DNA from: CALJFL01 sp047633055
GTDB lineage: Bacteria; Pseudomonadota; Gammaproteobacteria; Pseudomonadales; Halieaceae
NCBI GenBank assembly: GCA_047633055.1
Contig: JBLIEI010000004.1
Location: 31,748-95,747 of the forward strand
Direction of reading: 5' to 3'
DNA length: 64,000 nt
Positions 43,488 through 51,786 of this stretch are shown piece after piece; the first letter of the stretch is position 1; each line of letters opens with the position of its first letter. The position numbers were made by a program, and so were the translations under genes. The notes under the pieces were generated by a model that made no database searches, was not told the origin of the DNA, and was given only the letters and a program-made list of their open reading frames with translations.

Positions 43488-44078
43488 TTAGCGCACGTCA
43501 ATCGGTTCCTTGCCCCAGGGCGTGACGGTCTCGCCGAAATTAGCTTGAAAGGCGGCTGGCAGCTCTTCCGTCATATCGAGCGTAGCTGCCACGCGACCCA
43601 TTCCCACATAAAGGGCGAGATGGAGCAGCAGCTCCATGGTCTGCGCCTCACTAAAGTGCTCTCGCAGCGCGGCGAATCGTTCGTCGGTTATAGACAAATG
43701 ATCAGTGGCGAAGCGATCGGCAATATCGAGTGCAACACGTTCCGTGGCACTCAGGTCATCTGCTTCCTGGGGTTTTTCCAGCGAACATATAAGATCTTCG
43801 CTCACCTCGTTTGCTGCGCTTGAGTATCGAATCGCCATGCAGCTGCGACACTGATTATGAAAAGCAACGCGCAAGCGGACCAGCTCAATCAACCGCTCCG
43901 GTAATGTTCTGTTCATCGCAATGGACGCACCAAACCCGATAGCACCTTTAGCCATTTCGGGGGTGTGGGCCAGCATTCGCGTAATTCCCTGCTCAATATT
44001 GGTAGCGGTATCGCCGGCAGTCATGGTCACTAATTCCGGGTCCCAGTGCTGTACGGAGACTTTACTAATGCGGCTCAT
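43488..44078 (-). CDS. carboxymuconolactone decarboxylase / AhpD-like protein
   Basis: A 196-residue protein with the AhpD/CMD fold. The active-site CXXC is visible in FHNQCRSCMAIRYSS, with a nearby His as in peroxidase-linked members, and the second repeat half LHLALYVGMGRVAATLDMT follows. Such proteins act as alkylhydroperoxidase reductants or as decarboxylases; the CXXC suggests a redox role. It is about 80 bp upstream of the sulfite dehydrogenase gene on the same strand, so the two might share a transcript. Confidence 0.8.
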   Translation of the reverse strand: MSRISKVSVQHWDPELVTMTAGDTATNIEQGITRMLAHTPEMAKGAIGFGASIAMNRTLPERLIELVRLRVAFHNQCRSCMAIRYSSAANEVSEDLICSLEKPQEADDLSATERVALDIADRFATDHLSITDERFAALREHFSEAQTMELLLHLALYVGMGRVAATLDMTEELPAAFQANFGETVTPWGKEPIDVR

Positions 44079-44280
44079 GGGTGGATCTCCTGCAAGTGTG
44101 GATGAACTAGGGTGGTACTGCTGCGGCGCAAATTATGTGTCGGCAACTTTATTGAAAATAAGAGTATAGATGCAACCGACTAAACTGTCTTGCGGACAGC
44201 GGCAATTATCGGCACGAATGGCGACACGACTTTTCTACGAACCTGTACCTATCCAGCGTCACCTGATATAGGATGCCGCT

Positions 44281-45093
44281 ATGATTGCCGCGTTACCCAT
44301 CCTACTTGCCCTTATCGCATTCGGACTGTATTTTTACATTTCGCGGTGGCGCAAACGCGTGCTGCGGGATAAACCCTTTCCGGCGGCCTGGCTCAACGTT
44401 CTCACCAGTGGTCTGCCCATTTACGAATCGCTTCCGCAAGAAGAGCAGGCGCGTCTTCAATACCTGATGAAGGTCTTTATCGACCAAAAAAAATTTTATG
44501 GCTGTGCCGGGCTTACCATCACCGAGGAAATGAAAGTGATGATCGCGGCAGAGGCCTGCCTGTTATTAATCAATAAGGGCGGTGCTGTCTACCCAAAGTT
44601 AACAGCAATACTGGTTTATCCGTCGGCGTTTCGGGTGGAGCGCGATGAACACCAGGCCGATGGCACGGTCACCAGTAGCGAACATAGTGTACTGGGCGAA
44701 TCCTGGGGTAACGGTCGCGTGATCCTTTCCTGGGACGACGTCGAAAAAGGCGTTGCCGACTTCACCGACGGTCATAACGTGGTGTTACATGAATTTGCCC
44801 ACCAACTCGATGCCGAGTCGGGCTCTACCAACGGTGCACCGCTATTGCGTCGTAATAGTTATAAGTCATGGGCCGCCGTCTTTTCGAAGCATTTCGAAGA
44901 TTTGACCCGGCGCAGCATTGAGGGACATACACCTGTCATGGACGAATACGGCACCACCAACCCTGCGGAGTTTTTTGCAGTGGCCACCGAAACTTTTTTT
45001 GAGAAGCCGGAGCCGTTATACAAAAACCAGCCCGAGCTTTATGAAGAGTTGAAAACTTACTATCAGGTGGATCCGAGAAGCTGGCACAAATAG
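44281..45093 (+). CDS. mtfA: MtfA-type zinc metallopeptidase
   Basis: A 270-residue protein of the MtfA family. It starts with a transmembrane helix (IAALPILLALIAFGLYFYIS) not found in E. coli MtfA, then the domain with the zinc motif VVLHEFAHQLDAESG (HExxH), the downstream metal-ligand region NPAEFFAVATETFFEKP, and ILVYPSAFRV. E. coli MtfA is a cytoplasmic peptidase that inactivates the Mlc repressor of glucose uptake; no Mlc or ptsG is here, so the target is open. Confidence 0.9.
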   Translation: MIAALPILLALIAFGLYFYISRWRKRVLRDKPFPAAWLNVLTSGLPIYESLPQEEQARLQYLMKVFIDQKKFYGCAGLTITEEMKVMIAAEACLLLINKGGAVYPKLTAILVYPSAFRVERDEHQADGTVTSSEHSVLGESWGNGRVILSWDDVEKGVADFTDGHNVVLHEFAHQLDAESGSTNGAPLLRRNSYKSWAAVFSKHFEDLTRRSIEGHTPVMDEYGTTNPAEFFAVATETFFEKPEPLYKNQPELYEELKTYYQVDPRSWHK

Positions 45094-45137
45094 GTAGACA
45101 ATGCATCAGGCAGGAAGAGCATTGAAAAGGTCTAATA

Positions 45138-45551
45138 ATGATGAATATAAAAAAAATCCATCACATAAACTTTCTCGTCAAAGACATTGATGAGGGGATT
45201 AGCCGCTACCGTGACTTGCTGGGTCTAGAGGGCTTCATCCGAGAAGAGATCCCCGGACGCGGAGTCATTACTGCCAGAGTCGCCCTTGGAGAGCAGTGGC
45301 TGGTCTTGGTACAGCCGGTGGACCCCGACGGGACACCCGGGCGGCATTTGGCGGAACACGGTGAGGGGTTCTTTTTAATCTCTTACGCCGTTGACAGCTT
45401 GCAACACGCCGCCGCCCGAGTGACAGGCCATGGGTCAAAAATGACCTCGACCGATCCGCGGCGAGGTTTGCAGGATTGGAAAGTCCACGATGTCGATATT
45501 AAAGACACTCTGGGTGCTCAAATACAGTTTTGTCTGGAAAGCGACCTTTAA
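45138..45551 (+). CDS. VOC (glyoxalase-like) family protein
   Basis: A 137-residue vicinal oxygen chelate protein. IHHINFLVKDIDEGISRYRD gives the first metal His and the paired beta-alpha-beta-beta-beta modules are evident, with VDIKDTLGAQIQFCLES at the end supplying the last ligand region. Members include glyoxalase I, methylmalonyl-CoA epimerase and dioxygenases, and the substrate cannot be told from sequence. It starts about 45 bp after mtfA, so they may be co-transcribed. Confidence 0.82.
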   Translation: MMNIKKIHHINFLVKDIDEGISRYRDLLGLEGFIREEIPGRGVITARVALGEQWLVLVQPVDPDGTPGRHLAEHGEGFFLISYAVDSLQHAAARVTGHGSKMTSTDPRRGLQDWKVHDVDIKDTLGAQIQFCLESDL

Positions 45552-45785
45552 GCGTGACCGGGCATCATTGCGGATAAGCATTATTGTGAAGACGTATTTC
45601 CTGAATCTTTTCTTACGAGCGGCAGAGACAGGATGAGCACACCCAAGTATTCCAGTGGGTAGCGTTTAAGACGAAAAACAGACTATCCCACATCGGTGCA
45701 ACGCCGCACCATGACGATCCATTCTCGCGCTTGTAAAACCTGCCTATAACGGTAAAACCTCTGTATTACTAACCTTGTAGCATCT
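45552..45785. other. intergenic region before the porin-nasTS promoter
   Basis: About 230 bp with no gene I can support. It contains GGTGC-AACGCC-GCACC (45695-45710), an inverted pair of NtrC-like half-sites in the opposite order to the standard dyad, about 80 bp upstream of the sigma-54 -24 box. It might still be contacted by NtrC, but it does not match the normal site. Confidence 0.4.
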
Positions 45786-45801
45786 TGGCCCGATAATTGC
45801 T
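45786..45801 (+). promoter_or_regulatory. sigma-54 promoter of porin-nasT-nasS
   Basis: TGGCCCGATAATTGCT has GG and GC 10 bp apart and matches the consensus TGGCACG-N4-TTGCW except for C in place of A at the fifth base. The expected RNA start is near 45812, about 20 nt before the hairpins of the leader. Confidence 0.75.
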
Positions 45802-45830
45802 GCATGCAGGTGTCGCTACAATTAATCCAT

Positions 45831-45891
45831 GGCAATGAAGCCTACTCACCCCTCCTTATTGGCTAAAGGCGGGCGTGCGTAGGTTTTTTTT
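45831..45891 (+). promoter_or_regulatory. transcription attenuator in the porin leader (probable NasT target)
   Basis: An intrinsic terminator stem CCTAC-T-CAC-C-CC (45841-45852) with GG-C-GTG-C-GTAGG (45872-45883) is followed by eight Ts (45884-45891), all before the start codon at 45911. A competing hairpin GGC-AATGAA-GCC (45831-45842) uses bases of the terminator's 5' arm and has a six-base loop with A at position 1 and G at position 4, the pattern ANTAR proteins bind. The operon codes for such a protein, NasT. A second hairpin, which ANTAR targets normally have, is not evident. Confidence 0.65.
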
Positions 45892-45910
45892 GCTTTAACG
45901 GAGTACCAAC

Positions 45911-47152
45911 ATGATACCTTCACCACTAATCCGCTCTCTTTTTGCCGCCACAGTATTCGGCGTGAGCATTGCGTTGGTCCACGCTCAGGAGCCCGAAGCT
46001 ACAGACTTCACCAGTATGTTCACCGAAGGTAACGCTGCCTTAAATTTGCGCTATCGCTATGAGTTTGTCGACGACGACAATTTTAGCAGAGATGCCAACG
46101 CCTCTACATTGCGTTCACGACTGATCTTTACTTCCGCAGCCTACAAAGGTTTTTCGTTCCTCACCGAATTTGATGATGTCTCAACTACTGGCAGCGACAA
46201 GTACAACTCTACGGCCAATGGCAATGGCAAATACCCTGTTGTCGCCGATCCAGAAGGCACCGAGGTCAATCAGGCTTGGGTAAAGTACAGTATGGATCAT
46301 ATGTCCGGCAGTTATGGCCGGCAACGAATCAACCACGACGGACAGCGGTTCGTCGGCGGCGTGGCCTGGCGCCAAAATGAACAGACCTTTGATGGCTTTC
46401 GAGCATTATATAAGCGCGGTTCAGGCCTGACTCTGGATTACGCCTATGTTTACAACATCAACCGAATCTTCGGACCAGATGACAGCGCAGCGCAGCCGGC
46501 TGACTGGGGCGGTGAAAACCATCTGGCTCGAGCAGACTTCAAGTTCGCGGGGAACCATACCCTCAGCGCCTTTGTCTACGCGCTGAATATCGACGAGCGC
46601 GGCAGTTGGCCCGGCAGCAAATCTGTCGACAATTCAACTGACACCTATGGCCTGGGATACAGTGGTCAATTCGGGCCGGTAAGCGCCAGGGCGACGTACG
46701 CCAGTCAGTCTGAGGCCGGGGACAGCAATCTGAATTACGACGCTAATTACTATATGCTCGAGGGAGGCTTGGCCATACTGGGCTTCAAGGCTACCCTGGG
46801 CTACGAAGTTTTGAGCGCCGACAACGGCGTCGGCTTCAAAACTCCGCTGGCGACATTGCACAAGTTTCAAGGTTGGGCTGACAAATTCCTGAGCACGCCC
46901 GGAGATGGCATTGAGGACCTGTATGCAGGCGCCACCGGCGCATTGGGGCCGGTAAAGCTGGGAGCTTTCTACCACGAGTTCCAGGCCGAGGATTCCAGCG
47001 CAGACTTTGGCTCAGAAGTTGATCTGGTCGCCACTTGGCCGACCAGTAAAAATTTGAGCTTGCAGCTCAAGTACGCAAGCTTTTCAACGGACAATAAAGC
47101 GCGCTTTTCGGATACCGATAGACTGTGGCTAACTGTAAACTTCAAGATCTGA
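45911..47152 (+). CDS. alginate-export-type outer membrane porin, likely for nitrate
   Basis: A 413-residue outer membrane protein with signal peptide (LFAATVFGVSIALVHA, cut before QEPEA). The mature sequence alternates short strands rich in Tyr, Gly and Asp (LNLRYRYEFVDDDNFSRDAN, GYSGQFGPVSARATYASQ) and ends in an aromatic strand LWLTVNFKI, as in OprD/AlgE-like barrels. The family is named for alginate export, but the gene sits first in an operon with nasT-nasS behind a sigma-54 promoter and an attenuator. That context suggests an outer membrane route for nitrate or nitrite. This substrate is inferred. Confidence 0.8.
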   Translation: MIPSPLIRSLFAATVFGVSIALVHAQEPEATDFTSMFTEGNAALNLRYRYEFVDDDNFSRDANASTLRSRLIFTSAAYKGFSFLTEFDDVSTTGSDKYNSTANGNGKYPVVADPEGTEVNQAWVKYSMDHMSGSYGRQRINHDGQRFVGGVAWRQNEQTFDGFRALYKRGSGLTLDYAYVYNINRIFGPDDSAAQPADWGGENHLARADFKFAGNHTLSAFVYALNIDERGSWPGSKSVDNSTDTYGLGYSGQFGPVSARATYASQSEAGDSNLNYDANYYMLEGGLAILGFKATLGYEVLSADNGVGFKTPLATLHKFQGWADKFLSTPGDGIEDLYAGATGALGPVKLGAFYHEFQAEDSSADFGSEVDLVATWPTSKNLSLQLKYASFSTDNKARFSDTDRLWLTVNFKI

Positions 47153-47165
47153 TTCGGGAGAGACA

Positions 47166-47825
47166 GTGCTGGCCGGCGAGTCCGAGCTGGCCAGCAAACC
47201 ACTAGTGTCAAATCATTCAACCGCCAAGACACCGTTGCGAGTAATCCTTGTGGATGATGACCTGTCGCGCGCCACAGCAGTAGAGACTAAACTGCTGGAT
47301 GTCGGATTCAATGTACTTTCTGTCATTCCAACCGCTTCCGGCCTACTCTACCAAATGGCACAGCAGGGGCCCGATGTCGTGATCATCGCGCTCGACTCCC
47401 CAGACAGAGATGTACTCGAAAGCCTCACCATCGCCTCCGCTCACAATCCGAGTCCGGTTGTCATGTTTTCCGAGGCCGGAGACCAACGCTTCATAACCGA
47501 TGCCATTCGCGCCGGTGTCACCGCCTATCAGGCTGAAGACATTAGCCCGGCAAGGGTGAGGGCCGCCATTGATATTGCCATCGCACAGTTTTCGCAATTC
47601 AACGCACTGCGCAAAGAACTAGACGACACACGACGACAATTGGATGAACGCAAACTGGTTGAAAAAGCCAAGGGCTTACTCATGGATGCACACAGCGTCA
47701 GTGAAGAGCAGGCTTTTAGCACACTGCGGAAATTGGCAATGAATAAAAATCGAACGCTGGGTGAATCTGCCCGCGATGTTATCGAAAGACTAGAGAGAAC
47801 CCGATTGAAAGGAAAACGCCGATGA
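47166..47825 (+). CDS. nasT: NasT, ANTAR-domain antitermination regulator
   Basis: A 219-residue regulator: receiver-like domain (RVILVDDDLSRATAVETKLL, phospho-type Asp near 77 in VVIIALDSPDRD) and a C-terminal ANTAR RNA-binding helix bundle (about 150-210: LVEKAKGLLMDAHSVSEEQA, then FSTLRKLAMNKNRTLGESA). NasT binds leader RNA hairpins and prevents termination of nitrate genes when freed from NasS. The start is GTG with GGGAG upstream. It overlaps nasS by 4 bp, so the pair is made together. Likely targets in the window: leaders at 45831-45891 and 49201-49264. Confidence 0.92.
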   Translation: MLAGESELASKPLVSNHSTAKTPLRVILVDDDLSRATAVETKLLDVGFNVLSVIPTASGLLYQMAQQGPDVVIIALDSPDRDVLESLTIASAHNPSPVVMFSEAGDQRFITDAIRAGVTAYQAEDISPARVRAAIDIAIAQFSQFNALRKELDDTRRQLDERKLVEKAKGLLMDAHSVSEEQAFSTLRKLAMNKNRTLGESARDVIERLERTRLKGKRR

Positions 47826-49000
47826 ACGACGCAGCACGGCTGCCCCCAGCAGAGAAACATCAGCTCAGCCTGGGCTTCCTCAGGCTGAGCGATAGTGCAC
47901 CACTAATCATGGCTCAGGCGCTGGGCTATTACGAAAAGTACGGCCTGGAGGTTCACCTGCAGAGGGAGGTCTCATGGGCCAACGTGCGCGACAAACTGTT
48001 CACCGGCGACCTCGACGCCGCCCAGATGTTGGCGCCACTTCCCTTGGCAACTTCCCTGGGTGTAGGAGGCATGCGCGCCGATATGATGACCGGCCTGGCG
48101 CTGAGTCTGAATGGCAATGCCATCACCGTAAGCCTGGAGCTGGCTAAAAATATTGCTGACTGTGGTGGAGATGCGGCGGAGGGAGCAAGAAGCACCGCGA
48201 GTGCATTCGGACGCTACCTACGCAGCGGCGACAAACCAATTACGTTGGCAGCAGCACATACGTTTTCCTGTCATATCCTGCAGCTACGCCATTGGTTACG
48301 GACTGGCGATATAGACCCGAATCAGGATGTACACATTATCGTACTCCCGCCGGAACAAATGGTGGACAGCCTCGCCCGGGGCGTTATCGATGGTTTTTGC
48401 GTGGGTGAACCCTGGAATAGCCTGGCCGTACAGTTGGGGATCGGTTCAGTACAGGCTACTGGCTACCAAATATGGAACAATAGCGTGGAAAAGGTTCTTG
48501 GCGTAACCGAATCCTGGCACCATAACCACCCGGGCTCGCACCTGCGTTTACGTCTCGCCCTAATGGAAGCCTGTAGCTGGCTGGGCAATTCCTTCAACCG
48601 CGAGCAGGCGGCCTCAGTACTTTCCGAACCTGGCTATCTCGATCTCGCGCCCGACCGGCTCAAACCGTCACTCACCGGGCAGTTCGTATTCAGCAAGGGC
48701 GCAGAGCCATCAGACTTACCGCACTTTCACGTTTTTGGCCGATTTCAGGCGGGGTTCCCGTGGCGCTCTGACGGAGAGTGGCTGCTACACCAGATGGGCG
48801 AGCTCATAGGTAAACCCTTCCGTGAGGAGGAGGTAAAGTCCCTGGTACAACGCACCTTTCGCACCGATCTCTACCGTGAAGCGGCTCGACACCTGTCGCT
48901 GCCGTGCCCCAGTCAGGATTACAAGCCGATGGACGAGCACAGCAAGAGTTGGGAAATCGAGCCTGGGATCGAATTAGGACCCGACATCCTGCTATCCTGA
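47822..49000 (+). CDS. nasS: NasS, cytoplasmic nitrate sensor
   Basis: A 392-residue NrtA-like solute-binding protein without a signal peptide, so it is cytoplasmic. It shows the same fold and motifs as the downstream NrtA (LSLGFLRLSDSAPLIMAQAL, then DGFCVGEPWNSLA and LTGQFVFSKG). NasS holds NasT in an inactive complex and releases it on binding nitrate or nitrite. The lack of an export signal, the nasT overlap and the NrtA resemblance together support NasS over an ABC transporter protein. Confidence 0.9.
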   Translation: MNDAARLPPAEKHQLSLGFLRLSDSAPLIMAQALGYYEKYGLEVHLQREVSWANVRDKLFTGDLDAAQMLAPLPLATSLGVGGMRADMMTGLALSLNGNAITVSLELAKNIADCGGDAAEGARSTASAFGRYLRSGDKPITLAAAHTFSCHILQLRHWLRTGDIDPNQDVHIIVLPPEQMVDSLARGVIDGFCVGEPWNSLAVQLGIGSVQATGYQIWNNSVEKVLGVTESWHHNHPGSHLRLRLALMEACSWLGNSFNREQAASVLSEPGYLDLAPDRLKPSLTGQFVFSKGAEPSDLPHFHVFGRFQAGFPWRSDGEWLLHQMGELIGKPFREEEVKSLVQRTFRTDLYREAARHLSLPCPSQDYKPMDEHSKSWEIEPGIELGPDILLS

Positions 49001-49038
49001 GGGAAACGCGCAGCATACGCGCACAATGCAGAGCATCC

Positions 49039-49053
49039 GCACCAGTACAGTGC
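49039..49053. promoter_or_regulatory. NtrC-type site upstream of nrtA
   Basis: GCACC-AGTAC-AGTGC matches the NtrC dyad GCACY-N5-RGTGC. It lies about 90 bp upstream of the -24 box at 49142, a normal enhancer distance. Confidence 0.65.
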
Positions 49054-49141
49054 GGCAGGGCCGCAAGAATCACACTGGTGCTCACTGTGAAAACACCCTT
49101 CTGCACTTTACCCATTTGATATATATAAGAAATCTTGAATC

Positions 49142-49157
49142 TGGCACACGTCTTGTA
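49142..49157 (+). promoter_or_regulatory. sigma-54 promoter of the nrt-nir-nas operon
   Basis: TGGCACACGTCTTGTA has a perfect -24 TGGCAC and a -12 TTGT (T where C is usual), with the GG and GT 10 bp apart. The expected RNA start near 49169 leaves a leader of about 120 nt that contains the attenuator. Confidence 0.65.
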
Positions 49158-49200
49158 TCATCTTGCATAACCATTTTCTGTACACACCAATTCTCTCCTT

Positions 49201-49264
49201 GAGCAACGACGCTCTCCCACACTGACTGGCATTTGTTTGCCCTGAATGTGAGGCGAGCGTTTTT
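49201..49264 (+). promoter_or_regulatory. transcription attenuator in the nrtA leader (probable NasT target)
   Basis: A terminator-like structure is formed by ACGCTC (49209-49214) with GAGCGT (49255-49260), then CACA/TGTG and an inner GGCA-TTTGTT-TGCC hairpin, followed by five Ts (49260-49264) before the start at 49291. The competing hairpin GAGC-AACGAC-GCTC (49201-49214) shares the GCTC arm and has a six-base loop with A1 and G4, as ANTAR targets do. The outer stem of the terminator has bulges, so it is weaker than that of the porin leader. Together with nasT and nasS nearby, this strongly suggests antitermination. Confidence 0.65.
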
Positions 49265-49290
49265 GTGTCCACACAATCAAGGGGTAAAAC

Positions 49291-50679
49291 ATGATTCAAA
49301 CACGGTTCTTGTCGACTACCCGTCGCAATTTGGGCGCAGTGGCGCTGGCCTCACTGCTAGGCGCAGCATTTTCGTTTACCGCCGCTGCTGAGATCGGCGA
49401 ACCGGAAAAAGACGAGCTGAAGTTCGGTTTCATCAAGTTAACAGACATGGCGCCATTGGCCGTCGCCTATGAAAACGGTTACTTCGAAGACGAAGGTTTG
49501 TACGTCACCCTGGAAGCTCAGGCCAACTGGAAAGTACTTCTGAACGGCGTCATCGACGGCCAACTCGATGGCGCACACATGCTGGCAGGGCAACCGCTGG
49601 CGGCCACTATCGGCTTCGGCACCAAGGCACATATCGTCACACCTTTTTCCATGGACTTGAATGGTAATGCCATCACCGTGTCCAACGCCGTATGGCAGGA
49701 GATGAAGAAGCACGTACCGATGGAAAACGGCAAACCGGTACACCCGATCAAGGCTGATTACTTGAAGCCGGTCGTTGAGAAGTACGCAGACGAAGGCAAG
49801 CCCTTCAATATGGGCATGGTTTTCCCGGTTTCCACGCACAACTATGAGCTACGCTACTGGCTCGCGTCCGGCGGCATTCATCCAGGTTACTATGCACCGC
49901 ACAAAGGCGACACTTCCGGCACAATAGACGCCGAGGCGTTCCTCTCGGTTACGCCACCTCCCCAGATGCCCGCCACCCTGGAAGCTGGCACCATCGATGG
50001 CTACTGCGTAGGCGAGCCCTGGAACCAGCAGGCCGTATTCAAAGGCATCGGCGTGCCGGTAATTACCGACTACGAAATCTGGAAGAACAACCCGGAAAAA
50101 GTGTTCGGCATGAACAAATCCTTCACCGAGCAATACCCCAACACCAGCATACGCGTCGTCAAGGCACTGCTGCGCGCCGCCAAGTGGCTGGATGAAAATG
50201 ACAACGCCAACCGGCCCGCAGCCGTCGAAATCCTCTCCCGTTCCGAGTATGTTGGCGCTGACCATGACGTCATCGCGAACTCCATGACCGGTACCTTTGA
50301 ATACGAGAAGGGAGACAAGCGCGAAATTCCTGACTTCAACGTGTTCTTCCGCTATTTCGCAACCTACCCCTATTACTCCGACGCTATCTGGTACCTGACT
50401 CAGATGCGCCGCTGGGGACAGATTGCCGAGCCCAGGTCTGACGACTGGTACGTGGAAGTTGCCAAAAGCGTTTATCTCCCGGACATCTACGAGGCAGCGG
50501 CAAAAGAGCTGATCGCGGAAGGAAAAATAGCAGCCGTCGAGTTTCCTAGCTTCGCCACGGAGTCCGGCTTTCGCGCGCCCCAGTCTGAGTTTATTGACGG
50601 CATAACCTATGACGGCAGCAAGCCCAACGCCTACCTGGACCAGTTTCCTATCGGCCTGAAGGGCGACGAGACGATTTAA
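49291..50679 (+). CDS. nrtA: nitrate ABC transporter substrate-binding protein NrtA
   Basis: A 462-residue exported nitrate-binding protein. The signal peptide is Tat-like (LSTTRRNLGAVALASLLGAA), and the mature domain begins ELKFGFIKLTDMAPLAVAYE. Motifs shared with NasS include DGYCVGEPWNQQAVF and NSMTGTFEYEKGD. It captures nitrate (perhaps nitrite) in the periplasm and delivers it to NrtB/NrtC. A ribosome site AAGGGG lies before the ATG. It is the first gene of the long nrtABC-nirBD-nasA operon. Confidence 0.95.
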   Translation: MIQTRFLSTTRRNLGAVALASLLGAAFSFTAAAEIGEPEKDELKFGFIKLTDMAPLAVAYENGYFEDEGLYVTLEAQANWKVLLNGVIDGQLDGAHMLAGQPLAATIGFGTKAHIVTPFSMDLNGNAITVSNAVWQEMKKHVPMENGKPVHPIKADYLKPVVEKYADEGKPFNMGMVFPVSTHNYELRYWLASGGIHPGYYAPHKGDTSGTIDAEAFLSVTPPPQMPATLEAGTIDGYCVGEPWNQQAVFKGIGVPVITDYEIWKNNPEKVFGMNKSFTEQYPNTSIRVVKALLRAAKWLDENDNANRPAAVEILSRSEYVGADHDVIANSMTGTFEYEKGDKREIPDFNVFFRYFATYPYYSDAIWYLTQMRRWGQIAEPRSDDWYVEVAKSVYLPDIYEAAAKELIAEGKIAAVEFPSFATESGFRAPQSEFIDGITYDGSKPNAYLDQFPIGLKGDETI

Positions 50680-50777
50680 ACCTAAGCGCTCAGCACAAGA
50701 AAACCATGCAAGCCCGGCCTTAGCAGGAATTGCATCTGCTCAAACGACACGTAGTAAACCATTGGAAATGAAACGTA

Positions 50778-51770
50778 ATGCCAGAATCAGTAATATCGAA
50801 AACGCAGGATGATCGATTCGATCAAATGCTCTCCCGCATGAGCTCGAAATCGGTCATAGAGAGCGTGTTACTACCCGCTATCGGAATTTTCATTTTCCTG
50901 TTGTTCTGGCAGTTTTCCGCCAACCGCATTGACACCTCACTTGGGCAGTTTCCCGGCCCCACAGAAGTGTGGGAACAGGTACAGGGTCTGGGCGAGGAAC
51001 ACGTGCGCGAGCGTAAGAAAGAAGTTGCGTTCAACCAACGCCAGGAAGAGCGCAATGCGAAAATATTACGGGACGACCCCGAAGCCTCAGTCAAGCTACG
51101 TACCTACACAGGCAAACCCACCTTCGTGGATCAGATGTTCACCAGCCTACTGACGGTTGCCGCCGGATTCTTGATCGCCAACCTCATTGCGATCCCGCTG
51201 GGGATCGTGTGTGGACTGAGCGCTGCCGTCTACAAGTCGATCGACCCAATTATTCAGATCTTTAAACCAGTGTCACCACTAGCGTGGCTGCCGCTGGTGA
51301 CCATGGTGGTGAGCGCAACCTACGTCTCGGAAGATCCACTCTTTCAAAAATCATTTGTGACGTCGGCGATCACGGTCGCAATGTGCTGTATCTGGCCAAC
51401 GCTGATCAACACTACCGTGGGCGTGTCCGGCATCGACCGCGACCTTGTAAACGTAAGCCGGGTCATGGCGCTATCACCCATGGTGCACGTACGAAAAATC
51501 GTCGTGCCCGCAGCAATACCAATGATATTTACCGGTCTGAGGTTGTCGCTGGCCACCGGCTGGATGGTGCTAATTGCTGCGGAAATGCTGGCACAAAATC
51601 CCGGCCTGGGGAAATTTGTCTGGGACGAGTTTCAAAACGGCAGCTCAGACTCGCTGGGCCGCATCATGGTCGCAGTGCTGGTCATCGGAGCGATCGGCTT
51701 CGTATTGGACAAACTCATGTTAACCCTGCAAAAGCGGGTGAGCTGGGACAAACAGGCAGTACTTCGTTGA
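50778..51770 (+). CDS. nrtB: nitrate ABC transporter permease NrtB
   Basis: A 330-residue permease. After a first helix (LLPAIGIFIFLLFWQFSANR) comes a charged stretch of ~60 residues (about 60-115, HVRERKKEVAFNQRQEERNA), then five more helices with the coupling EAA loop LVNVSRVMALSPMVHVRKIV and VPAAIPMIFTGLRLSLATGW. Cyanobacterial NrtB lacks the charged stretch and is shorter. The dimeric pore for nitrate. Runs on from nrtA after about 100 bp, and the ATPase gene follows after 16 bp. Confidence 0.93.
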   Translation: MPESVISKTQDDRFDQMLSRMSSKSVIESVLLPAIGIFIFLLFWQFSANRIDTSLGQFPGPTEVWEQVQGLGEEHVRERKKEVAFNQRQEERNAKILRDDPEASVKLRTYTGKPTFVDQMFTSLLTVAAGFLIANLIAIPLGIVCGLSAAVYKSIDPIIQIFKPVSPLAWLPLVTMVVSATYVSEDPLFQKSFVTSAITVAMCCIWPTLINTTVGVSGIDRDLVNVSRVMALSPMVHVRKIVVPAAIPMIFTGLRLSLATGWMVLIAAEMLAQNPGLGKFVWDEFQNGSSDSLGRIMVAVLVIGAIGFVLDKLMLTLQKRVSWDKQAVLR

Positions 51771-51786
51771 GTCAAGGAGAGCAGTC

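Noticed and set aside
45695..45710. GGTGC-AACGCC-GCACC as an NtrC site before the porin promoter
   Set aside because: The half-sites are in the reverse order and spaced by six, unlike GCACY-N5-RGTGC. It may be a hairpin or a chance dyad.
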